This document shows, one piece after another, positions 7,859 to 17,009 of a stretch of DNA of 64,000 bases (the stretch's first letter is position 1; the number at the start of each line of letters is the position of its first letter). The notes under the pieces were generated by a model. The model saw nothing but the letters and a program-made list of their open reading frames with translations, did no database searches and was not told where the DNA came from. The DNA lies in NCBI GenBank assembly GCA_002600635.1, contig CP021371.1, forward strand, positions 933,001-997,000, in the 5' to 3' direction. The position numbers were made by a program, and so were the translations under genes. This DNA comes from Rhizobium sp. ACO-34A. GTDB lineage: Bacteria > Pseudomonadota > Alphaproteobacteria > Rhizobiales > Rhizobiaceae.

Positions 7859-9676
7859 TCAGTAGAGAACGCTGGCGCCCATGTCGGCAGCGCCGGCAAC
7901 GCGGCGGAGCGGTGCGAAGAGTTCGCGTCCGAGACCGAATTCGTTGTGGGAGAGATCAGGCGCCGCCGGTGTGCGTGCCACGAACTCGGCGGCATCGACA
8001 AGCACTTCCAGCGTGCCGGCGATGGCATCGAGACGGACGATATCGCCATCCTTGATCTTCGCGATGGCGCCGCCATCGACGGCCTCGGGCGTGACATGGA
8101 TGGCGGCCGGCACCTTGCCGGACGCGCCGGACATGCGGCCGTCGGTGACGAGGGCCACCTTGTAGCCGCGGTCCTGCAGCACACCGAGCGGCGGCGTGAG
8201 GCGATGCAGTTCCGGCATGCCGTTCGACTTTGGTCCCTGGAAGCGAACGACGGCAATGAAATCGCGGTCGAGCTTGCCGGCCTTGAAGGCGTCCTGCAGC
8301 TCCTGCTGGTCATGGAAGACGATGGCCGGGGCCTCGACGACGTGGCGTTCCGGCTTGACCGCCGAGATCTTGATGACCGCCTTGCCGAGATTGCCGGTCA
8401 GCATCTTCAGGCCGCCATTCGGCTGGAACGGGGCTTCGATACGGGCGAGCACTTTCGGATCGGCGCTTTCCTCCGGCGACGGCTGGCGGATGACGGTGCC
8501 GTCCTCGCCGAGCTTGGGATCTATGGTGTAGGCGGCCAGTCCCTGACCGAAGACGGTGCGCACATCGTCATGCAGGTAGCCGGCCTTGAGCAGCTGCTTG
8601 ATCAGGAAGCCCATGCCGCCGGCCGCGTGGAAATGGTTCACGTCGGCAAGGCCGTTCGGATAGACGCGGGCGAGCAGCGGGATAATGTCCGACAGGTCGG
8701 AAATGTCCTGCCAAGTGAGCTGGATGCCGGCGGCGCGGGCCATGGCGACGAGATGGAGTGTGTGGTTGGTCGAGCCGCCGGTGGCGTGCAGGCCGACCAC
8801 GCCGTTGACGATCGAGCGTTCGTCGATCATTTCGCCGGCGGGCGTGAACTCGTTGCCGAGCGCGGTAATCGCCAGCGCACGCTTGGCGGCCTCGCGGGTC
8901 AGCGCGTCGCGCAGCGGCGTGTTGGGGTTGATGAAGGAGGAGCCGGGCATGTGGAAGCCCATGATCTCCATCAGCATCTGGTTGGAGTTCGCCGTGCCGT
9001 AGAAAGTACAGGTGCCGGGACCGTGATAGGACTTCGATTCCGCTTCCAGAAGCTCGGCACGGCCGACCTTGCCTTCGGCATAGAGCTGGCGGATGCGGGA
9101 CTTCTCGTCGTTCGGAAGACCAGAGGTCATCGGTCCCGCGGGAATGAAGATGGAGGGCAGATGGCCGAAGGTCAGCGCCGCGATCACAAGGCCGGGCACG
9201 ATCTTGTCGCAGACGCCGAGGAAGACGGCAGCGTCGAACATGTTATGGCTGAGGCCGATGCCGGCCGCCATCGCGATCACGTCGCGCGAGAAAAGCGAGA
9301 GTTCCATGCCCGGCTGGCCCTGGGTAACGCCGTCGCACATGGCCGGCACGCCGCCCGCGACCTGCGCCACGCCGCCGGCCTCATGGGCCGCCTTGCGGAT
9401 CAGGGCAGGGTAGGTCTCGAACGGCTGGTGGGCCGAAAGCATGTCGTTATAGGCGGTGATCATGCCGAGATTGGGAACCTGATCGCCCGACAGGGCGGCC
9501 TTGTCCCCGGGGGAACAGACGGCGAAGCCATGGGCGAGGTTGCCGCAGGACAGAACCGTGCGATGAACGCCCTTGGAGATCTGGCTGCGCACACGGTCGA
9601 GATAGGCCTCGCGGGTCGGCTTCGAACGCTCGACGATGCGGCGGGTAATGGCTTCGATACGGTTGTCGGCACTCAT
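7859..9676 (-). CDS. edd: Phosphogluconate dehydratase (Entner-Doudoroff)
   Basis: A 605-residue IlvD/Edd-family dehydratase that converts 6-phosphogluconate to 2-keto-3-deoxy-6-phosphogluconate. Family signatures include [10 protein letters not shown] near 55, [14 protein letters not shown] at 114-127 and CDKIVPG at 156-162 (cluster cysteine region). [13 protein letters not shown] near 325 and [19 protein letters not shown] near 510 complete the set. The enzyme carries a 4Fe-4S cluster. Length is normal for the family. It is the last gene of zwf-pgl-edd, separated from pgl by 227 bases that hold a structured repeat. The eda gene is not in this window. A long antisense frame over the gene is a shadow. 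Confidence 0.97.
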   Translation of the reverse strand: MSADNRIEAITRRIVERSKPTREAYLDRVRSQISKGVHRTVLSCGNLAHGFAVCSPGDKAALSGDQVPNLGMITAYNDMLSAHQPFETYPALIRKAAHEAGGVAQVAGGVPAMCDGVTQGQPGMELSLFSRDVIAMAAGIGLSHNMFDAAVFLGVCDKIVPGLVIAALTFGHLPSIFIPAGPMTSGLPNDEKSRIRQLYAEGKVGRAELLEAESKSYHGPGTCTFYGTANSNQMLMEIMGFHMPGSSFINPNTPLRDALTREAAKRALAITALGNEFTPAGEMIDERSIVNGVVGLHATGGSTNHTLHLVAMARAAGIQLTWQDISDLSDIIPLLARVYPNGLADVNHFHAAGGMGFLIKQLLKAGYLHDDVRTVFGQGLAAYTIDPKLGEDGTVIRQPSPEESADPKVLARIEAPFQPNGGLKMLTGNLGKAVIKISAVKPERHVVEAPAIVFHDQQELQDAFKAGKLDRDFIAVVRFQGPKSNGMPELHRLTPPLGVLQDRGYKVALVTDGRMSGASGKVPAAIHVTPEAVDGGAIAKIKDGDIVRLDAIAGTLEVLVDAAEFVARTPAAPDLSHNEFGLGRELFAPLRRVAGAADMGASVLY

Positions 9677-9787
9677 CGGACAATCCTCCTGTCGTGACGC
9701 GCGGCGGCGCTCAATCGGGCGCTTTCAGCCACGCAAGGCCCGGCTCTCCGGGTCAGATTGGTCAACGTCCGCTTACGGACGGCATTC

Positions 9788-9886
9788 GAGCATTTCCAGC
9801 AAAAGTGTGTCGCGGTTTTGCGTACGGAAATGCGTAAAACAAAGGGGTCGAGGGTTTTCGCGATTCGGAGAAAAGCGGAAACGCTC
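9788..9886 (+). repeat. Structured ~100-nt intergenic repeat, copy 1
   Basis: The ends pair: gagcatttcc (9788-9797) with ggaaacgctc (9877-9886), one mismatch. The interior keeps aaaagtg, cggttttgcgt, cggaa and tgcgtaaaac. The copy at 63886-63986 shares these segments and closing arms. Such elements occur in many copies in rhizobial genomes, and a structured RNA family is possible. I cannot assign an Rfam family without a search. It lies between edd and pgl. Confidence 0.7.
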
Positions 9887-9903
9887 CAGGCTGTCCTGAC
9901 GCG

Positions 9904-10602
9904 TCAGGGAGCCCAATAGATATCGGGTTTCGTCGCAGCCCGGCCAAGTACGGCACGGATCGGCATCTCGTTTTCGTCGCTGCCGGCAAGGGCCTTGTCC
10001 AGCACGGCCTTCTTTTCCGTCCCCTCGATATGAAGCGCGAGAAAGCGGGCATCGTGAAGAGCGGAGAAGGAGAAGGTGAGGCGGGGTTCGCCGGCACCTT
10101 CGGCTTCCATGGTCATGACCCGGCGCGGCAGAGAAAGATCGAGCGCTTCGGCCAGATGGTCCCCGCCGGGGAAGAAGGAGGCGGTGTGCCCGTCATTGCC
10201 CATGCCGAGGATCACGGCATCGAACGGTGCGCCGAGCGCCTTTGCCTCGCCGCTGGCTATGGTCGCCGCATCCTCGATGGAAGCGGCTTCATGATAGAGC
10301 GGCAGCACGCGCGCTGCAGCCGCCGGCCCCTTGAGCAGGTGGGTGGAAAGCAGCAGATGATTGGAACGCGCATTGTCGGCCGGCACGAAACGTTCGTCGA
10401 CGAGCGTGATCGTCACCTTGTCCCATTCGACCGGCTTGCCGGACAGGACCTCGAAGAAAGCCTTGGGCGTGGAGCCCCCCGATACGGCGATGGTGGCCGA
10501 ACCCTTGAGTTCGATCGCCGCGTCGAGCGCCTTGACCACCCGGTTCGCCAGCCCTTCGGCCAGCGCCGGACGGCTTTCGAAAGCGTGCATGCGATATGCC
10601 AT
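9904..10602 (-). CDS. pgl: 6-phosphogluconolactonase
   Basis: The 232-residue product hydrolyses 6-phosphogluconolactone to 6-phosphogluconate, joining zwf to edd. The glucosamine/galactosamine-6-phosphate isomerase-like fold shows in IAVSGGSTPKAFFEVL near residue 37 and ITLVDERFVPADNARSNHLL near 66. DAVILGMGNDGHTASFFPG near 130 carries the catalytic region. I start at the ATG at 10602, which has AGGAA eight bases upstream. This is 10 bases after the zwf stop. An ATG at 10620 overlapping zwf is possible but has a poorer ribosome-binding site. Middle gene of the Entner-Doudoroff operon. Confidence 0.95.
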   Translation of the reverse strand: MAYRMHAFESRPALAEGLANRVVKALDAAIELKGSATIAVSGGSTPKAFFEVLSGKPVEWDKVTITLVDERFVPADNARSNHLLLSTHLLKGPAAAARVLPLYHEAASIEDAATIASGEAKALGAPFDAVILGMGNDGHTASFFPGGDHLAEALDLSLPRRVMTMEAEGAGEPRLTFSFSALHDARFLALHIEGTEKKAVLDKALAGSDENEMPIRAVLGRAATKPDIYWAP

Positions 10603-10612
10603 CTGCCCGTTC

Positions 10613-12085
10613 CTAGTCATTCTCGTGCCATGTCCGGCCGTCCCGCTCGATCAGAGCGATCGCCTGGCTCGGGCCCCAGGTGCCGGCGGTGTAGCCCTGG
10701 GCGCGCTGGCCGATGTCTTCCCAGCCCTTGAGGATCGGATCGACCCACTTCCACGCGGCCTCGACCTCGTCGCGGCGCATGAACAGTGTCTGGTTGGAGC
10801 GGATGACGTCCATCAGCAGGCGCTCGTAGGCATCGGCGTTGCGCGCGTCGAAGGCCTGGGCGAAGCTCATGTCGAGCGAGACGTGGCGAAGACGCATGCC
10901 GCCCGGACCGGGGTCCTTGATCATCAGCCACTGCTTGACGCCTTCATCCGGCTGCAGGCGGATGACCAGCTTGTTGGCCTCGATACGCCCGGCGGCGTCA
11001 TCGAAGATAGAGTGGGGGATCGGCTTGAACGCGATGACGATTTCCGAAACGCGGGTCGCCAGACGTTTGCCGGTGCGCAGGTAGAAGGGCACGCCCGCCC
11101 AGCGCCAGTTATCGATTTCCGTCTTGATGGCGACGAAGGTTTCCGTGTCGGAAGGGGCTTCCAGCTCTTCGGTATAGCCCTTGACCGGGCCGCCGGCCGA
11201 AGCGCCGGCCTTGTACTGGCCGCGCACGGTGAACTTTTCGACATTGGCAGACGTGATCGGCTTCAGCGAGCGCAGGACCTTCAGCTTCTCGTCGCGAACG
11301 GCTTCCGCGTCCATCGAGTGGGGCGCTTCCATCGCCACGAGGCAGAGAAGCTGGAGGATATGGTTCTGCACCATGTCACGCAGCGCGCCAGCCTTGTCGT
11401 AATAGGTCACGCGTCCCTCGAGACCAACGGATTCTGCTACCGTGATCTGCACGTGATCGATATGGGCGGAATTCCACAGCGGCTCGTAAAGCGCGTTGGC
11501 AAAGCGCAGCGCCATCAGGTTCTGCACCGTCTCCTTGCCGAGATAGTGATCGATGCGGAAGATCTGCTCTTCCTTGAACACCCGGCCGATGGTGTCGTTC
11601 AGCGCCTCGGCGGACGCCAGATCGCGACCGATCGGCTTTTCCACGACGATGCGCGTCGACTTGGTGATGAGCTTGAAATCACGGATCCTGTCGGCGATAT
11701 CGCCGAAGATCGCGGGCGAAACGGCGAGGTAGAAGGCGCGGACAAGTTCCTTGCCGCTGTCGAGCAGCGCCTTCAGCTTGTCCCAGCCTTCATTCGACTT
11801 AGCGTCGACCGAGACGTAAAAAATGCGGGAGCAGAAATTGGCGACCGACGCTTCGTCGTATTCCTCGGGCCTCAGGTGTTCCTTCAGCGCATTCTGTGCG
11901 AACTTCCGGTACTCTTCGTCCGTCATGGGCGTGCGCGACGCGCCGATGATGCGCGTCGGCTCAGTCAGCTGGCCGGCGAGCTGCCGGTGGTACAACGCCG
12001 GCAGGAGCTTGCGTTCGGCAAGGTCACCGGTGCCGCCGAAGACGACGTAGTCGAAGGGTTCCACGGGAATGATCTGGCTGCTCAT
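10613..12085 (-). CDS. zwf: Glucose-6-phosphate 1-dehydrogenase
   Basis: A 490-residue enzyme oxidising glucose-6-phosphate to 6-phosphogluconolactone with NAD(P)+. The dinucleotide-binding motif GGTGDLAERKLLPALY is at 17-32. The active-site signature RIDHYLGKE with catalytic His near residue 180 is intact. VVEKPIGRDLASA is near 147-159. Length is standard. It is the first gene of zwf-pgl-edd, the arrangement seen in S. meliloti. The start ATG at 12085 has AGAGAAG upstream. The 100 bases before it contain an AT-rich stretch (taatcgatttaaaaaa) that probably includes the operon promoter, but I see no defined operator. Confidence 0.97.
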   Translation of the reverse strand: MSSQIIPVEPFDYVVFGGTGDLAERKLLPALYHRQLAGQLTEPTRIIGASRTPMTDEEYRKFAQNALKEHLRPEEYDEASVANFCSRIFYVSVDAKSNEGWDKLKALLDSGKELVRAFYLAVSPAIFGDIADRIRDFKLITKSTRIVVEKPIGRDLASAEALNDTIGRVFKEEQIFRIDHYLGKETVQNLMALRFANALYEPLWNSAHIDHVQITVAESVGLEGRVTYYDKAGALRDMVQNHILQLLCLVAMEAPHSMDAEAVRDEKLKVLRSLKPITSANVEKFTVRGQYKAGASAGGPVKGYTEELEAPSDTETFVAIKTEIDNWRWAGVPFYLRTGKRLATRVSEIVIAFKPIPHSIFDDAAGRIEANKLVIRLQPDEGVKQWLMIKDPGPGGMRLRHVSLDMSFAQAFDARNADAYERLLMDVIRSNQTLFMRRDEVEAAWKWVDPILKGWEDIGQRAQGYTAGTWGPSQAIALIERDGRTWHEND

Positions 12086-12185
12086 GTGGGCTTCTCTTTC
12101 TCGGCACTGTCGGTTTCGTTTCTAATCTAATCGATTTAAAAAAGCCAGTGGTCCCGAGCCTGAAAAGCGCGCAAGTGCGAAAAAA

Positions 12186-13472
12186 TCAGAATTTATCCCG
12201 CAGTGCAAACCAGGTGAGGGCGAGGAACAGCAGCGGGCTGCGGAACTTCGCGCCACCGGGGAAGGGTGGGACTTTCAGGTCTTTCAGAAGGTCGAGTTCG
12301 CCGGTCTTTCCTGTGATCGAATCTGCATAAAGCTTGCCACAGTAATTTGACAGCATGACGCCGTGGCCGGAATAGCCGCCGATGGACATGACGCCGGGCA
12401 TCACCTCGCGGACGAAGGGCTTGCGCGGCATGGTGATGCCGACGCACCCGCCCCAGGCATGCGTGATCTCGATGTCACCCAGTTGCGGATAGATCTCCGC
12501 GATCTGGCGCCTGATGTGGGAGGAAATGTCGCGCGGGGCGTCCGCCGTATAGGCTTCGCGCCCGCCGAACAGCAGCCGTCCGTCGCGGGTCTTGCGCCAG
12601 TAGCGCACCACGAAGCGGGAATCCGCAAGCGCTTCCGAGCCCGGAATGACCTCCGGAAACCTGTCGAGCGGTACGGTCGCGCCGATGAAGGAGTGGATCG
12701 GCATGACGTGCGCGGCGGTGACCGGCTCGAGGTTGGCGATATAGGCATTGGTGGCGATCAGCACCCGGTCGGCGGTGATCGTGCCGGTCGGCGTTTCGAT
12801 CAGCGTCTTGCCGGCGGATTGACGGATCGACTTCGCCGGGGTCATTTCGAAGATCCCGGCGCCGGCATTCTTCGCCGCCTTCGCAAGCCCGATCAGGAGC
12901 TTCAACGGATGGATGTGGCCGGTGCCGGTGTCTCGCGTTCCGCAGAAGAAGCGCTTTGAGCCGGCCCGTTCCGCCGTTTCCCGGCTGTCCATGAAGGACA
13001 TGTGCGGATAGCCGTAGCGGGTGACGATTGCCTCGACGGACTGCCGGTATTCGCGCTCGTAGCTCGCCTTGTGGGAAACATTGAGCTGGCCCGGCAGGTA
13101 GTCCATGTCGATGCCGTGCTCGTCCGCGAAATCGAACAGGTATTTCTTGGCGTTCTCGGCAAGGTCGAACAACGCCTTGGAGCGTTCGAACCCGAGTTCT
13201 TCCTCGATTTCGTCGGGATAGGAGCGTTGGCCGGTGCCGAGCTGGCCGCCATTGCGGCCGGATGCGCCGTCACCGATCCGGCAACCTTCGATCAAGATGA
13301 CGGAAACACCGGATTTCGCCAGATGATAGGCCGCCTGCAGGCCGGTGAAACCGCCGCCGATGATGGCGACGGAGGTCTGTCTGGAACCGTCGAGGGCCGG
13401 ATATTCCGGCCGCTCGGCAACGGTTTCCTGATACCAGGAGATACCCGGTGCTATCGGACTTTGCCATGACAT
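12186..13472 (-). CDS. puuB: FAD-dependent gamma-glutamylputrescine oxidase-like oxidoreductase
   Basis: A 428-residue DadA/PuuB-type flavoprotein. The FAD-binding motif SVAIIGGGFTGLQAAYHLAK is at about 35-54, and GRNGGQLGTGQR follows near 72. A C-terminal GGYSGHGVMLSNYCGKLYAD closes the FAD site. In the Puu route this enzyme oxidises gamma-glutamylputrescine to gamma-glutamyl-gamma-aminobutyraldehyde and H2O2. It begins 18 bases after the glutamine-synthetase-like puuA homologue, so the two are co-transcribed, which supports the polyamine assignment. An amino-acid oxidase role is the alternative. The later Puu enzymes (puuC, puuD) are not in the window, but potFGHI putrescine import lies 10 kb away. 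Confidence 0.85.
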   Translation of the reverse strand: MSWQSPIAPGISWYQETVAERPEYPALDGSRQTSVAIIGGGFTGLQAAYHLAKSGVSVILIEGCRIGDGASGRNGGQLGTGQRSYPDEIEEELGFERSKALFDLAENAKKYLFDFADEHGIDMDYLPGQLNVSHKASYEREYRQSVEAIVTRYGYPHMSFMDSRETAERAGSKRFFCGTRDTGTGHIHPLKLLIGLAKAAKNAGAGIFEMTPAKSIRQSAGKTLIETPTGTITADRVLIATNAYIANLEPVTAAHVMPIHSFIGATVPLDRFPEVIPGSEALADSRFVVRYWRKTRDGRLLFGGREAYTADAPRDISSHIRRQIAEIYPQLGDIEITHAWGGCVGITMPRKPFVREVMPGVMSIGGYSGHGVMLSNYCGKLYADSITGKTGELDLLKDLKVPPFPGGAKFRSPLLFLALTWFALRDKF

Positions 13473-13490
13473 GGGGGAACTCCTTCGCGC

Positions 13491-14927
13491 TCAGACGTTC
13501 AGCAGCAGGAATTCGCGTTCCCACGGGCTGATCACCTGCATGAAGGTTTCGAATTCCCCCCTCTTCACGCCGGCATAAAGACCAATGAACTCCTCGCTCA
13601 TGACTTCGGAAAGAGCGGGATCGGATTCGAGCAGCGATACCGCTTCGAGCAGACCGCGCGGCAGCTCGACCGAGCCCTCGTTCGCGGTGCCTTCGGCGGC
13701 AGCCGTGGGTTCGATTTCCTTGATGATGCCGAGATAGCCGCAGGCAAGCGAGGCCGCGAGCGCGAGATATGGATTGGCATCCGAGCTTGGCAGGCGGTTT
13801 TCGACGCGGCGCGCGGCCGCATCCGACACCGGCACGCGGAAGGCCGTGGTGCGGTTGTCGTAGCCCCAGGCATTGTTCACCGGCGCCGACATATCGGGCG
13901 TCAGACGGCGATAGGAATTCACGTAGGGCGCCATCATCGACAGCGTCTTCGGCACGAAGAGCTGCATGCCGCCGATGAAGTGGAAGAATTCCTTCGATGC
14001 GGAGCCGTCGGGATTGGAGAAGATGTTCTTGCCTGTCTCCACATCGATGACCGACTGGTGGATGTGCATCGCCGAGCCCGGCTGGCCCTGCATCGGCTTG
14101 GCCATGAAGGTGGCGTAGATGCCGTGCTTCAGCGCCGCCTCGCGGATCGTGCGCTTGAACAGGAACACCTGGTCGGCAAGCTCGATCGGATTGCCGTGGC
14201 GCAGGTTGATTTCAAGCTGGGCCGGGCCTTCCTCATGGATCAGGGTATCGATCTCGAGGCCCTGCTTTTCCGAGAAGTGGTAGATGTCGTCGATCAGTTC
14301 GTCGAACTCGTTGATGCCGGCGATGGAATAGCCCTGACCGCCGAGAATCGAGCGGCCAGAACGGCCCTTCGGCGGATGCAGCGGATAGTCCGGGTCGTCG
14401 TTCATGGCGACGAGGTAGAACTCGATTTCCGGCGCGACCACGGGCCGCCAGCCCTTGTCCTCATAAAGCTTGAGGACGTTCTTCAAGACGTTGCGCGGCG
14501 TGTAGGAAACGTTCTCGCCGTCCGAATTGACGATATCGCAGATCACCTGCGCCGTCGGGTCGGTTTCCCACGGAACGACCGAGAGCGTCGAGAGGTCGGG
14601 TACCAGCTTCAGGTCGCTGTCGCGCGGCTCGTAGCGGAAATTGCCTGTCTCTTCCGGATATTCGCCGGAGATCGTGTGGCGGTAGAGCGCCGACGGCAGG
14701 GCGAGCGAGGTGTTCGAGGTGAACTTGGACGACGGCATCATCTTGCCGCGCGGAACGCCGGCGAGGTCCGGCGTGATGCATTCGATGTCCTCGATGCCAC
14801 GGGCGCGAAGCCAGGCGGTGGCTTCCTTCCACGTCTTAACCCCACGCTTGGACCCGGGATCCGGAGGTATGCTCACCTTTTTGGACGCTGCGCCTTGGGG
14901 TCTGAGCATATTTTTCTTCGGAGGCAT
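13491..14927 (-). CDS. puuA: Glutamine synthetase family protein, gamma-glutamylputrescine synthetase-like
   Basis: A 478-residue member of the GlnA/PuuA family. The catalytic half carries APEIEFYLV near 164, HEEGPAQLEINLRHG near 230 and GSAMHIHQSV near 282. NRTTAFRVPVSDAAARRVENR near 357 and SSDANPYLALAASLACG near 380 follow. PuuA ligates glutamate to putrescine using ATP. The adjacent FAD oxidase gene (18 bases downstream) makes the PuuA role more likely than a classical glutamine synthetase. The N-terminal ~30 residues are basic and low-complexity, so the true start could be further in. The ATG at 14927 has GGTGAG upstream. A 14-bp palindrome just upstream may be an operator. Confidence 0.87.
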   Translation of the reverse strand: MPPKKNMLRPQGAASKKVSIPPDPGSKRGVKTWKEATAWLRARGIEDIECITPDLAGVPRGKMMPSSKFTSNTSLALPSALYRHTISGEYPEETGNFRYEPRDSDLKLVPDLSTLSVVPWETDPTAQVICDIVNSDGENVSYTPRNVLKNVLKLYEDKGWRPVVAPEIEFYLVAMNDDPDYPLHPPKGRSGRSILGGQGYSIAGINEFDELIDDIYHFSEKQGLEIDTLIHEEGPAQLEINLRHGNPIELADQVFLFKRTIREAALKHGIYATFMAKPMQGQPGSAMHIHQSVIDVETGKNIFSNPDGSASKEFFHFIGGMQLFVPKTLSMMAPYVNSYRRLTPDMSAPVNNAWGYDNRTTAFRVPVSDAAARRVENRLPSSDANPYLALAASLACGYLGIIKEIEPTAAAEGTANEGSVELPRGLLEAVSLLESDPALSEVMSEEFIGLYAGVKRGEFETFMQVISPWEREFLLLNV

Positions 14928-14947
14928 GTCTCACCGGTTGGGGTTGT

Positions 14948-14961
14948 TGATGACGTCATCA
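14948..14961. promoter_or_regulatory. Perfect 14-bp palindrome upstream of puuA, possible operator
   Basis: TGATGACGTCATCA is perfectly self-complementary and ends 21 bases before the puuA start. Its ATGACGTCAT core resembles GntR/FadR-type operators. No regulator gene is adjacent, so the assignment rests on sequence alone. Confidence 0.4.
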
Positions 14962-15055
14962 TACCCGGACTTCTCGAATTGGCGAGGGGGGAAAGCACAT
15001 TGACTTTGGGGAAGCGATCGAAAAGACAGATATTCTTTGCCGCAGGAGCCGGAAA

Positions 15056-16237
15056 TTGGCGCGTATATTTGATGTTGCTGTGATAGGCGCCGGTGCTGCC
15101 GGCATGATGTGTGCGCTGACGGCGGGGCAGCGCGGCCGCTCGGTCGCTGTGCTCGATCATGCCCGGGCGCCGGGCGAAAAGATCCGCATTTCCGGGGGCG
15201 GACGGTGCAATTTCACCAATATCCATGCCGGACCGAAGAACTTCCTCTCCGCCAATCCGCATTTCGCCAAGTCGGCGCTCGCCCGCTTCACGCCTTCTGA
15301 TTTCATCGCCATGGTCGAGAAGCACGGGATTGCCTGGCATGAAAAAACGCTGGGCCAGCTTTTTTGCGATGACAGCGCCAGGGACATCATCCGCATGCTG
15401 CTGGACGAGATGCGCGCCGGCGGCGTCGAACTGCGGCTTGGAACCGAAATCGGTGCCGTCGAGAAGGGCGCAGACAATTTCCGCATCGCCACCAGTGACG
15501 GCCCCGTCGAGGCCCGGGCGCTGGTGATGGCGGCCGGCGGCAAGTCTATCCCGAAAATGGGCGCGACCGGCTTCGCCTATCGCATCGCCGAGGAGTTCGG
15601 TCTGGCGATCACCGAGACCCGGCCCGGTCTCGTGCCGCTGACGCTGGAGCCCAATCTGCTGGCCGAGCTTTCGCCGCTTGCCGGTGTCGCGGTGGATGCC
15701 GAGGCGCGCCACGGCAAGACGGCGTTTCGCGAGGCGCTGCTCTTCACCCATCGGGGACTTTCCGGCCCTTCCATCCTGCAGATTTCCAGCTACTGGCGGG
15801 AGGGCGATGAAATCACGTTGTCGCTGGAACCGGATCTCGATTTCTCCGCCCGGCTGAAGGCTGCGAAGAAGGAGAACGGAAGACAGGCAGTGCAGACGGT
15901 GCTGGCGCAGCATCTGCCGAAAAGACTTGCGCAATATGTGACCGAGCGGCACCGCATCGAACGGCCGCTTGCCGACCTTTCCGACAAGGTTCTGGACGCG
16001 GTCGGTTCATTCGTCAGGCGTTGGCCGATCAAGCCCGCAGGCTCGGAAGGTTACAGAACAGCCGAGGTAACACTCGGGGGCATCGACACCGTAGGCCTCG
16101 ACTCGCGGACGATGATGGCAAAATCCGTGCCCGGACTCTATTTCATCGGCGAATGCGTGGATGTCACCGGCTGGCTGGGCGGCTATAATTTCCAGTGGGC
16201 CTGGGCTTCAGGTCGCGCTGCGGGTGAAAATATGTGA
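15056..16237 (+). CDS. NAD(P)/FAD-dependent oxidoreductase, HI0933/BaiN family
   Basis: A 393-residue flavoprotein of the HI0933/YhiN/BaiN family. It starts at a TTG at 15056 with AGGAG at 15044-15048, seven bases upstream, which decides the start. The FAD motif DVAVIGAGAAGMMCALTAGQ is at 6-25, and the family hallmark ISGGGRCNFTNI is near 46-57. ARALVMAAGGKSIPKMGATG near 160 and GWLGGYNFQWAWASGR near the C terminus complete the FAD site. The physiological substrate is unknown for most members; BaiN reduces bile-acid intermediates in gut bacteria and is only a name-giver here. It is divergent from puuA across 128 bases. Confidence 0.87.
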   Translation: MARIFDVAVIGAGAAGMMCALTAGQRGRSVAVLDHARAPGEKIRISGGGRCNFTNIHAGPKNFLSANPHFAKSALARFTPSDFIAMVEKHGIAWHEKTLGQLFCDDSARDIIRMLLDEMRAGGVELRLGTEIGAVEKGADNFRIATSDGPVEARALVMAAGGKSIPKMGATGFAYRIAEEFGLAITETRPGLVPLTLEPNLLAELSPLAGVAVDAEARHGKTAFREALLFTHRGLSGPSILQISSYWREGDEITLSLEPDLDFSARLKAAKKENGRQAVQTVLAQHLPKRLAQYVTERHRIERPLADLSDKVLDAVGSFVRRWPIKPAGSEGYRTAEVTLGGIDTVGLDSRTMMAKSVPGLYFIGECVDVTGWLGGYNFQWAWASGRAAGENM

Positions 16238-16475
16238 CAGAATTGTCACAAGGGCGGCATCTCGCGTGCGGAGCAACAAAATTTCCGCAAACATGGTGTT
16301 CTGCGCAAGCTTAATGCCATAATTTAGTTCTTGTTAACGTGGCTAGCTCATTCTCGACCTGAGCCGGAATTCAGCGGTGCAAGTGGCGTCGCGGAATGGG
16401 ACATGAGGTCGGACCGGATTGCCGCGCAGAAACGGCATTGATTTTCCCTGAACGGCAATCTCCAGGATAGAGCCG

Positions 16476-16619
16476 ATGAACAGACAAGATCGCAAGCCCC
16501 GTGCCATCGCCATTGCCAGAACGCGTGACGCCGAAATGGCGCGTCTTCGCAACCTCGCAATTCTCTGCTTCGGCGCGGCTGCGGCCATCGCCGCGCTCGC
16601 TTTCGGCCTCGCCGGCTGA
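16476..16619 (+). CDS. Small single-span membrane protein (47 aa)
   Basis: An ATG at 16476 with AGGA at 16464-16467 opens a 47-codon frame. It has a basic N terminus (MNRQDRKPRAIAIART), a short charged linker, then one alanine-rich hydrophobic segment (LAILCFGAAAAIAALAFGLA). Basic residues before the span predict the N terminus inside the cell. I do not recognise a family. The ribosome-binding site, the clean membrane segment and the otherwise empty surroundings support a real gene. Confidence 0.5.
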   Translation: MNRQDRKPRAIAIARTRDAEMARLRNLAILCFGAAAAIAALAFGLAG

Positions 16620-16700
16620 AGCATCGACATTTTCGGCATGATATCCGCTCGCGTCCCGCGAGCGCTTGCCGCACGGACGCCGCGATCCGCGGATGTTTCC

Positions 16701-16916
16701 TCAAGACGAACGGCTCTTTTCCGCTGAGCGCTTCGATAGCCCCGTTCGCGCCATCAACCGTCTGAAATTCGCCCCGATCCACCGGAACCGCAGCGATAGC
16801 CGGCCGCCGAATGGTCCGGTATGGGTTTCGTAATAGGCCTGTTCGGCTTCGACTGTTCTTGCAGGTGGTCGCTGCGGGCCGGTCAGTGCGAGAAGTGTCG
16901 CCAGAGCGCTGTGCAT
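16701..16916 (-). CDS. Small basic hypothetical protein (71 aa)
   Basis: The ATG at 16916 is preceded by a perfect AAGGAG seven bases upstream, the main reason to accept the gene. The 71-residue product has a short hydrophobic N terminus (ALATLLALTGPQ) and a central HTHTGPFGGRLSLRFRWIG-like tract (actual sequence ETHTGPFGGRLSLRFRW). Its tail is Arg/Ser/Lys-rich. I do not recognise a family. It is divergent from the LysR gene across 93 bases. Confidence 0.5.
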   Translation of the reverse strand: MHSALATLLALTGPQRPPARTVEAEQAYYETHTGPFGGRLSLRFRWIGANFRRLMARTGLSKRSAEKSRSS

Positions 16917-17009
16917 GACGGATCTCCTTGAAGGTTCAAAATCCGTCTTCCGATCTATACAGTCATTTCAGATGGATAAACGTCGTAAATCATGCGATGT
17001 CTTTCATTC

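Noticed and set aside
7832..9697. A 621-codon plus-strand open frame over edd
   Set aside because: It is antisense to a complete edd with all family motifs; its sequence is repetitive His/Arg/Asp/Gly typical of a GC-rich shadow frame and has no domain.
10361..12130. A 589-codon plus-strand open frame over zwf and pgl
   Set aside because: Antisense to two well-supported genes; no recognisable domain, and its length only reflects high GC at third positions.
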